Part shown: in pieces, positions 56,484 through 64,000 of the stretch
Layout: each line of letters starts with the position of its first letter
Numbering within the stretch: the first letter of the stretch is position 1
From: Anadara kagoshimensis
Taxonomy: Eukaryota > Mollusca > Bivalvia > Arcoida > Arcidae
DNA length: 64,000 nt
NCBI GenBank assembly: GCA_021292105.1
Contig: CM037871.1
Location: 51,994,700-52,058,699, forward strand
Reading direction: 5' to 3'
Notes under the pieces: model-generated
Told to the model about the DNA's origin: nothing
The model's input: the letters and a program-made list of their open reading frames with translations, nothing else
Database searches by the model: none
Program-made: the position numbers and the translations under genes

Positions 56484-59400
56484 CTAAAAAAATAAAGGTT
56501 TTTGGTTACATTATGATAAAACAAAAAATATACTACACTATTACAGATCAAGTTACTGGCTACATTGTATTCTTTTGGCACTTTAAATTTTAGAATTTGT
56601 CTAATTTGGGAAATTTTCAATGTGTGTTTCAGTTTTTTCTTAAGGCAAATATGAATAATTATAACAATTAGCAATTTCTTCTTGTCGATAAATCAGGAAA
56701 CTTTTTTGCAATCTTGTAACTTTACCCATGGGAGGTCAGCCACTAAAAATCACTCTATGTGGGAGCTCAAGATCTGAACCTTTGCAAGGCCTGATCAAGA
56801 CTTGAAAATAGATAGGGACTGTTTTTTCTCCAAGCACTGTGAACATTTAAAATAAATAAAAGTCAAGGGGTCCATTGGAAGAGATCTTAAAAATTGATCT
56901 TGTGACAGGAGTGACACATTTAAGAACCCTACTTGCAGATTGCCTTGAGCGTACTGCAACGGTCAAAATATCTCAATTCACCTAAAGCTGGTAATACCTT
57001 AATATAAGTGAAATATTCTTGACAGCGATGTAAAACCCAATCAACCATGGAGGTCAAAAATTATATCAACAGTTTTCACTTCTTTTCCAGCATCTTAAAA
57101 CATTTAAAAAACTGTTAATGCTCTTAGAAAGATTAGGGTTGGTCGGTAGGCATTTTTACTTTTTTACACTGATCATGTGGTGCAAAGATGCAAAATTAAA
57201 TAGTACATGTGAAAATATTGTTATAAAATTACGGTAATCATTAAAATTTAGGGTCAGTCGGGTAAGTGGAAAGTTAAACACACTTATATTTCAAGCCCTA
57301 TCATACCTTATTGAGGTAGCTTGGTATCTGCTCATCGTAATAATTTCCACTTATAACAGTCACAGATATATTTTGTGGTAACGCCTTTATCATTCTAACT
57401 GTTCTAAAATAATTAATTTAAAATTTGTTAATACAAAATGTAATACATGTATATAACTAATTTGTCAATATTTTCCACACATTGATTAAAATTTCTGTGT
57501 TTTTACCTTGGTTTTTTATATGGAAATAGCTTCTTATATTGCAAAGTTTATTTTATAGCAAAACAAATATATATTTATAATTTTCAAGTAAGATTTACCA
57601 AACTGATAAAACAATAGATGTAATTAACCCAAGAGAATTCAAATATCACATCAGATATTGCCTCCAACTTTTCATTTCTTAGTGGATTTTATTTGTTTAG
57701 CCAAAGGGGATCAACATCAAGAAATTATTGCACATGACCCAACAAAGACAATACACACGCACAAGATATTTTGCTCATGAAGTTTTACCGGTATATTAAA
57801 TTTCAAAAGAATCAAGATTTAAGATAGAAGTCTCAAGTACCTGTACTTGGAATATTACTGTCCACCAATAGAAAGATGGGCAGTGCCTTTATATAATGCT
57901 CTGTTTAACCTAAATTTCAATCAATATTTAAATTAATGACTTACTTCAACTGTGAGAATGATTCATTTATAAAATGATGCTCGTCTACTACAGAACTCAG
58001 ATGTTTGGGATGACATAATAAATGTTTCTGAAAAAATAAAAACAAATATTTAATGTGATTTTCAAACAGTTTATTTTCTACAAGGCTCAATGGGTAACAG
58101 ATATATTAAACCCTGAAAGGTTACAGTAATCAAAATTCATGAAACTATGATCAAAGGAAGATAATTCAAGATGCTTTTCAATACTCAAAAACATGTTTCT
58201 GCTGCAGTTGTTTTAGCTGTATTTTGTATATGCCATAATCAATTATTGTATTCATATATTGGTGTTTGAACAATAACTTGCCATAGTCAAATAAACCAAC
58301 TGCAGAGACAGGATAACAAACAAATGAAATATGAAAACACATAGCAAGATTTGTGAAACAAGAATCATGTCACTATAACCTACTTGTCTGTTTACGTGTC
58401 ACTATAACCTACTTGTCTGTTTACATGTCACTATAACCTACTAGTCTGTTTACATGTCACTATAACCTACTTGTCTGTTTACGTGTCACTATAACCTACT
58501 AGTCTGTTTACATGTCACTATAACCTACTTGTCTGTTTACGTGTCACTATAACCTACTTGTCTGTTTACATGTCACTATAACCTACTTGTCTGTTTACAT
58601 GGCACTATAACCTACTTGTCTCTTTATGTGTCACTATAACCTACTTGTCTGTTTACATGTCACTATAACCTACTAGTCTGTTTACATGTCACTATAACCT
58701 ACTAGTCTGTTTACGTGTCACTATAACCTACTTGTCTGTTTAGTCTGTTTACATGTCACTGTAACCTACTTGTCTGTTTACGTTTCACTATAACCTACTT
58801 GTCTGTTTACATGTCACTATAACCTACTTGTCTGTTTACGTGTCACTATAACCTACTTGTCTGTTTACATGTCACTATAACCTACTTGTCTGTTTACGTT
58901 TCACTATAACCTACTTGTCTGTTTACATGTCACTATAACCTACTTGTCTGTTTACGTGTCACTATAACCTACTTGTCTGTTTACGTGTCACTATAACCTA
59001 CTTGTCTGTTTACATGTCACTATAACCTACTTGTCTGTTTACGATTTCCTCGGGTACATCTTTAACACCAGACATTGGTTGTTGTAACAGACCAATCAGC
59101 AATGCCAGTCTTGTGATACCTAATGCAGCTCCAAGCTGTAAACTCTGGAAACTTGGAATTAAATTACCATACCTAAAAATTAATATATGTAATGACTTTA
59201 TACTGTTAACATATTTATTTTTGCGGTGTACAAATTTTCGCTTATTTCGCAGTTGTTTATTTTGGGGGAATATTAATACCGAGCAAAAATCATATTATGC
59301 GTAATGTGTTATAGTGCATATTTAAAAAACACAAAAATTTAACTCTGCAGATATGTTTAAATTTCATATACCTCGAAAATAAATACACATGAAATTAAAT

Positions 59401-62400
59401 ATGTTCACAGTACTTCAAACATATTGATTTTATTAGTGTACTTATTTCAGCAATTTTTGTAACGAAACAGTAGTACTGATTCAAATCCACTACCAAATTC
59501 AATGCTATCACACTGTACAAGGTGATCAATGATATCTACACTACATAGTTAAAGTCCAGGGGAATTTACCAAATTTATAATTTGCACCAAAATTGATACA
59601 TGCTAAAATCAATATATTTACAGTACTGTAAATATATTTAATTCCACGTGTATTTATTTTTGCTGTATAGGAAATTTAGAAATATCTGTGTAGTTAAATT
59701 TTTGCGTTTTTGAAATATGCAATATAAAGCAATAAGCATAATATAATTTTCACTTTGTATTAATTTTCATGCAAAACAAACAACCATGAAATAAGCGAAA
59801 ATTAGTATACCACGAAAATAAATATGCTTACAGTATAAACTGAACATTCCACATGGAATAAATACATGTATATATGAGTATGTATACTGTTTAAACTATT
59901 AACTTAAAGTTATTTTTTATCATTTTAAATTTTCGTCCAACATTTATTCTGATAATCATAAAATGTAAAAGTTGTAAACTGCATAGTTTCTTCAACCACA
60001 TCTTTTCAAACTGTGGGGGCTAAATAACTGAGTGGTCTTAAGTGCATACTTATTGATCATATCATCTCTAACCACCCATGATAGAATCCCATTTGGGACA
60101 GAAGAGAAAGTCTGTCAATTCACATGTCAATTGTTTTCTCAAGAAACTCTGGTTTCTCCCACCATGAACTGATCACCTCAATATAACTGACAGAATCTAT
60201 ACTGGGACACAAAACTGAATTACTCTGCTTACCAATGTTTTGTCCAAGTTCCACCATCTTGCTCAAAGATATCATCTGACATTGGATTAATTAAGACCAT
60301 TCCAAAAACCTGGCTGAAAAATAAAAAACAAAAATACACTGTTAATTTGTAATTTGAGTAGAATTAATAAATTGATATACATGTACATTTGTCACATATA
60401 CTGGTATAATGCATCATGCTGTACATTTTATTTAAGAATCTTGATTTGAATATCAAATAATTGGTTTGTGTAATAATCAAATTTTAAAATTATTTTTGAC
60501 AATAAAATCTCCGAGAATAAACATAACACTTTTTTATTAAAGGTTATGAAAATATTGTTATTGAGGAACCATTTATCTATTAGCTACTGAAACATTGGAA
60601 CAACTTCACTAGTAGTTAAACACATGACTTACTAATATTGTGACATCCCTAACATGTAATAATGATGTCACTTCTAGAACCAATTCAAGAACATTCTAAA
60701 CTCTGAGATCCCCTTTATTAATATAACTGCTACTTTGAAATGATTACCTATCAAACACTGGCATAGAACTGTGTTATAAGTGACCCAAACTCTGATCCTA
60801 CAAGTAAGAATGGCTGTGGCTGCTGACTACTTGTGGTCACCAAGGTATGTATGTCATCTACCATTCTTACAACAAAATATTTAAAGTTAACAAAATAAAT
60901 TATAGTTCATGCATATCACAATCAATAAATAAGTTCATAAACATGGACAGAATGCAGTTGTGTGGTTTGGTTGTATCATTTATATCAAGGTGGTCAGTTC
61001 TGTGAGTTGATGCTGATAAGCCCTTCACAGTATTCCAGTAAATGTAAATGTAAATGTACAATGGCATGGGAAACTGGAGTGCCCCAATAATTCTCATGTT
61101 AATGTATTTTCATTGCAAATTTCTTATATCTATTCATTGTTACAAAATTTTCAATATCAGAAAACCAGGCATTTCAGCAAGTTACCAAGGAGGTGAAAGG
61201 ATCTGTGATTTGTAAGCCAGTGCTTTTGACCACTTGGCCACAAAATGCACTGAACTGGCAAGACACAATATAACAAAATGCTGTTTGGAGCCAGATATGT
61301 AGTTTGAAAAGCACCGTAACATTACTAGTAGCTACATGTACATATGTCTGCCTTTGCCTTGGCTGAAATCGGGTAATGTTGTATGATTTAAAATACATAA
61401 TTCTGGTAATGATTGGTGGACTATTTCTATTTTTAATTGTGGTTTATTTATAGACCATTTAAACTAGAGTAGTCTTTTGAGAGACAAATATTCCCAACAT
61501 TGCTTATGGGGACCAAATCTAAGATTTGACCTTTTTATCTAGACTTTTGACCTAAATTTTTAAATTTGGTAGGCTACACATTGCCTCATATTGGTACACA
61601 TTTGTTACAAAGTAGATCAAAGTTTATCTATAGATGTGAAAGTTATGGGATGGATGGACAGGCAGATGATGGACAGTTGGACAGACAGGGTGATTCTTAT
61701 ATACCCATCTATTTTGAGGCCATCCAAAAGTACATACTATAACCATACAACAGACAAACTTACCTTTCCAGTGTAAATGGTAACCATTTATTTCTCTGAT
61801 TACTTTTGGACTCTGAACCATCTTTATCTGTATAATTCTGAAAGCATATACATTAAAAAGAAGTAATGCGCCTAAATACACTAAAATTTGCTATAATGTC
61901 TCTTAACTACCTTGTTTTTCGCTATAGCTTTTAAATCCAATACATACATGCATCAATTACATGCTTTCTTCTTCATGGTCTTGTGTTTTTCCAAAACTTT
62001 TTTATAATACCAAAATTTGATAATGGTATGAATCAGCGAAATCCTGTATCATTATTTCTCAAAGAAAATGCATATTCATTGCAAACCTCTATAGATATAA
62101 TTTTAAAAATAATTTAAAAGGGGAGACAACTTCTTAATTGGCAAATAAGTGATGTTGATATGTTTACATATGATTGATGTCATATCTATTTACTGATAAA
62201 GCAAAAAATAAGAACAAGAGGCCCATGGACCTTAATGCTCACCTGAAGATATGGCCTGTACCTCCTGAAGAAGTCCAATAGTCAACTACATTCATTACAA
62301 GGACTTTTGGCTCAGCCAGGTAAGCTACAAATTCAGTCACAGTTTCTCACCTGTCCATTAGATACTACCTTCAGGCTGTTTAGGCAGGCTGCACTGTATC

Positions 62401-63924
62401 AAAAAACTGAGGGCTGTTTAAAAATTGTCAAAAATATACATGTACATATAAAATGTAACTTACTTCATACGGTCTATCACTAAATCCTAGACCAGCTCTG
62501 TCATAAACACATACCTGTAACAGATAAAGTATCAGTTAGACCTCTCAGAAGGACATTGTAGCTCACCTGTACATCTAAACTATCAAAATTTTAACTGAAA
62601 GCTCAAATATTTGTCCCTCTGAAATCTATAACCAAAACATTGAATGATTATGGTGAAATATTTAACCAAACTTTAAAAACTGAATGCTATGAAGAAATCT
62701 TTATAAAAAAACATTAACATTGGATTAAAAGTATAAAATTACTGAGAGCTGCTCATATGTTAAGACTTGCAAGTCCCAATATGAATGCAACATTCACTTA
62801 CATGACTGCAGATCTACTGAAGATAATTTTTAATGAAGTTGCTCACCAGTATTAAAAATTTCGGAATAAACTGAAAAATATCATGAATCATGTAATTTTT
62901 AAATTTAAATACTTTATACAATCAGTTATTACCCTTGCATTTTTTGCAATTTTAGGTACAACAAAAGTCCAAACATCTGATGTCATTCCTGCAGGTGCTT
63001 CAAATATCACTACAATATAGAAAAAATTCAGAATCTACACTACTGTCCCTCTTGAAAGGCTGATACATGTACATGTTTTTTTTAATAATTGCTTACAGTT
63101 ATATATACCTCACCATTTCTACCTTTATAATAAATTATAAATAATATAAAAGAACTCAACACTCAACGTACTGCAAGTGGAGGTTTTATTTGGATCAACT
63201 AGTTTCTCCGGCGAAACTAGTTGATCCAAATTAAACCTCCACTTGCTGTCCATTGAGTGTTGAGTTCTTTATATTATTTATAATTATTATTTATTTAGAA
63301 AGTCATTACTGAATCCAATAGGATCCAACAACAGACTCTAACAACACAATTTGGTTCACTTCATTGCTGTTTTACCTTCATAATAAGGTATGGGGAATAT
63401 GACAAATTTTAAAACGTAAATGCTGATGTACATAATGATTAGAACTAACAAGCAACTGTAGTCTCATGGCTGATTCTTTGATTGGACAGAAACCAACTGA
63501 ACATATTCATGATACTAGTTTACTAGAACCTTTAATGCAGCAATGATCACAAAACATTCAAATTAACATGAACATGGTCAACAATGACCAATACATGTAT
63601 TTATCTGTTTTGAACCTTTTATACAACATGCATACAGATTACACTGCCTCACTGCTTCCAAAGTTTGGAGAATAAATGGTATAAACAATATCCCCCCATG
63701 GGGCATGATAAAAGTTTACTTCATAACAAAAGATTTCATTATTTTTAATGTTACTAATAGCAATAATAGACTATAAAGGAATATAATATCAGCATGAACT
63801 ATATGATACATGGTACCAGAATTTCTGAATAGATATATAATAAATTTTCACTAACCTGTTGGTGGACCATGACCTTCACATTTCATATACAACTTCTGGC
63901 CCCATCCAATGTCATAAAATTCAC
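56307..63924 (-). CDS. Alpha/beta hydrolase, ten exons, partial at 5' end (off right edge)
   Basis: Minus-strand exons, in order: 63924-63856, 63009-62933, 62514-62464, 61837-61764, 60865-60748, 60313-60233, 59172-59043, 58027-57945, 57403-57307 and 56483-56307 (stop). Phases join at every junction except one. The order of motifs is that of a serine alpha/beta hydrolase: LYMKCEGHGPPTVIFEAPAG (strand and oxyanion region), VCVYDRAGLGFSDRPYE, RMVDDIHTL, then nucleophile elbow LLVGSEFGS, then VFGMVLINPM, a helical cap, ALPQNISVTVISGNYYDEQI and ADRHMIYRNP (catalytic His). Substrate and exact subfamily are unknown. The exon with the nucleophile ends in in-frame stops (see that exon), so the gene may be damaged in this copy or the sequence may contain an error. 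Confidence 0.85.
56484..57306 (-). other. Hydrolase last intron
   Basis: AT-rich. It contains TAGGGTTGGTCGGTAGGCAT-type text and a related TAGGGTCAGTCGGGTAAG (57130 and 57248), probably parts of an interspersed repeat. No exon was seen. Confidence 0.5.
57307..57403 (-). CDS. Hydrolase exon, penultimate
   Basis: Completes K and reads TVRMIKALPQNISVTVISGN YYDEQIPSYLNK, the beta strand before the acid-residue loop. Acceptor TTTTAG, donor AAG|GTATGA. Confidence 0.88.
57945..58027 (-). CDS. Hydrolase exon, cap region
   Basis: KHLLCHPKHLSSVVDEHHFI NESFSQL and two bases of K. Acceptor TTTCAG, donor AA|GTAAGT. Confidence 0.85.
58369..59042. repeat. 29-bp minisatellite that begins exactly at a hydrolase splice donor, ~23 units
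   Basis: Plus-strand unit TGTCACTATAACCTACTTGT with CTGTTTACR. On the minus (transcribed-sense) strand each unit begins GTAAACAGACAAG. The first copy is the real intron start (59042), immediately after exon codon ATC. Unit variants are mostly ACG/ACA at one place, TTG/TAG at another, plus one irregular unit at 58734-58745. Confidence 0.97.
59043..59172 (-). CDS. Hydrolase exon, cap helices
   Basis: One base, then YGNLIPSFQSLQLGAALGIT RLALLIGLLQQPMSGVKDVP EEI. Acceptor TTTTTAG. The donor ATC|GTAAAC is weak and is the first base pair of a 29-bp minisatellite. Confidence 0.85.
59203..59411. mobile_element. ~210-bp TA-flanked MITE, copy A
   Basis: Starts CTGTTAACATATTTATTTTT and ends with the inverse (AATATGTTCACAG), with TA on both sides. 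In a hydrolase intron. Confidence 0.7.
59628..59833. mobile_element. ~205-bp TA-flanked MITE, copy B
   Basis: Starts CTGTAAATATATTTAATTCC and ends AATATGCTTACAG followed by TA. Related to copy A 220 bp away (shared TTTATTTTTGC, GAAAATAAATA, TTTTCGCTTATTTC-type words). A and B together also look like one 630-bp element with inverted ends. Confidence 0.65.
60010..60235 (+). mobile_element. tRNA-derived SINE, family 2, plus strand
   Basis: Head GGGGCTAAATAACTGAGTGG (A-box-like) and GATAGAATCCCATTTGGGAC (B-box-like), body with GGTTTCTCCCACCATGAACT and GACCTCAATATAACTG-like text. It ends beside the donor of the hydrolase exon at 60233. Confidence 0.65.
60233..60313 (-). CDS. Hydrolase exon, strand after nucleophile helix
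   Basis: One base, then QVFGMVLINPMSDDIFEQDG GTWTKH and two bases of W. Acceptor TTTCAG, donor TG|GTAAGC. Confidence 0.85.
60748..60865 (-). CDS. Hydrolase exon with nucleophile elbow GSEFG; frame problem at 3' end
   Basis: Completes R and reads MVDDIHTLVTTSSQQPQPFL LVGSEFGSLITQFYAS, the GxSxG elbow and the helix after it. With the canonical donor (ATAG|GTAATC) the last codons are GTT TGA TAG. The exon length (118 nt) also does not give the phase the next exon needs. The next exon expects SVFDSQVFGMV, which would follow if the exon had two more bases or one fewer. A weak alternative donor (AGT|GTTTGA) joined to an acceptor four bases further in (60309) would avoid the stops but drop about four residues. 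Confidence 0.7.
60866..61763 (-). other. Hydrolase intron, unassigned
   Basis: AT-rich with no recognised repeat or gene. Confidence 0.5.
61764..61837 (-). CDS. Hydrolase exon, variable loop
   Basis: NYTDKDGSESKSNQRNKWLP FTLE plus two bases of R. Acceptor TTTCAG, donor AG|GTAAGT. Confidence 0.82.
62212..62260. mobile_element. AACAAGAGGCCC-type repeat end, fragment
   Basis: AACAAGAGGCCCATGGACCT with TAATGCTCACCTG, the same terminus as at 47685. The rest of the element was not recognised. In a hydrolase intron. Confidence 0.7.
62464..62514 (-). CDS. Hydrolase exon with YDRAGLGFSDRP motif
   Basis: 17 codons, VCVYDRAGLGFSDRPYE, a hallmark segment of this hydrolase group. Acceptor TTACAG, donor GAA|GTAAGT. 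Confidence 0.88.
62933..63009 (-). CDS. Hydrolase exon, oxyanion-region strand
   Basis: With the previous base makes V, then IFEAPAGMTSDVWTFVVPKI AKNAR. Acceptor ATTGTAG, donor AGG|GTAATA. Confidence 0.82.
63131..63290. mobile_element. ~160-bp hairpin MITE
   Basis: Two arms (63131-63206 and 63213-63290) are nearly perfect inverse copies around a 6-base loop TCCGGC. The arm phrase is AAGAACTCAACACTCAAxG...GGATCAACTAGTTTC. Inside the first hydrolase intron in this window. Confidence 0.93.
63856..63924 (-). CDS. Hydrolase exon (first in window)
   Basis: Two bases, then EFYDIGWGQKLYMKCEGHGP PT, then one base. Acceptor TTTAAG, donor CAG|GTTAGT. The fold's first strands; the N-terminal part lies outside the window. 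Confidence 0.8.
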
Positions 63925-64000
63925 CTTAAAAAATATAATACATCTATTTAGAGCCCCTTGCAAGCTTAAAGTGTTATGAATGGACAGTTTGTAATTGATA

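Overview
This is an intron-rich, AT-rich animal window, most likely from a bivalve mollusc. The evidence is a lamin with a C-terminal CaaX box, tRNA-derived SINEs with a 3' tail of the type ending in TGCGACGTTAAGC, and the repeat ends AACAAGAGGCCCATGGGCC...GCTCACCTG that are widespread in bivalve genomes. The species cannot be named from sequence alone. I reconstructed exons by hand from splice sites, reading phase and protein family resemblance. There is no bacterial-style gene organisation.

Genes. (1) At the left edge, on the minus strand, are the first two coding exons of sorbitol dehydrogenase (SORD); the rest lies off the window. (2) A complete 11-exon nuclear lamin gene occupies 19652-40720 on the plus strand. 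It encodes 598 residues: head, coiled-coil rod, nuclear localisation signal, lamin-tail Ig fold and a CSIM farnesylation box. (3) On the minus strand, ten exons at 63924-56307 encode most of an alpha/beta hydrolase. Its 5' end lies beyond the right edge, and the exon carrying the nucleophile-elbow motif GSEFG shows a frame problem. The three genes have unrelated functions and are simply neighbours.

Repeats. Positions 2780-9565 hold a degenerate 21-bp minisatellite interrupted by a 0.93-kb CAGG-ended insertion and a 4.9-kb foldback element. The first contains a broken reverse-transcriptase fragment; the second contains a broken mariner transposase and a SINE. Positions 9870-18300 are one 8.4-kb minisatellite array with 29-bp monomers, 58-bp dimers and a 1,255-bp higher-order period. 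It ends about 1.35 kb before the lamin start codon and contains a SINE and a 62-bp MITE. Lamin introns carry TA-flanked MITEs, a 417-bp element with a 6-bp target duplication, a 165-bp satellite with a three-unit higher order, a 48-bp minisatellite and a 213-bp tandem duplication.

Downstream of lamin, 46839-53518 is a 6.68-kb terminal-inverted-repeat element with TG...CA ends and an exact 6-bp target duplication. It contains nested repeats rich in nuclear-receptor-type half-sites. A 47-bp minisatellite (about 53715-55350) separates it from the hydrolase gene. Inside the hydrolase gene, a 29-bp minisatellite starts exactly at a splice donor, so every unit carries a copy of that donor sequence.

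I found no clear new protein system. The most interesting signals are the splice-donor minisatellite, the nested TIR and foldback elements with traceable target sites, the receptor-motif arrays, and the frame break in the hydrolase.
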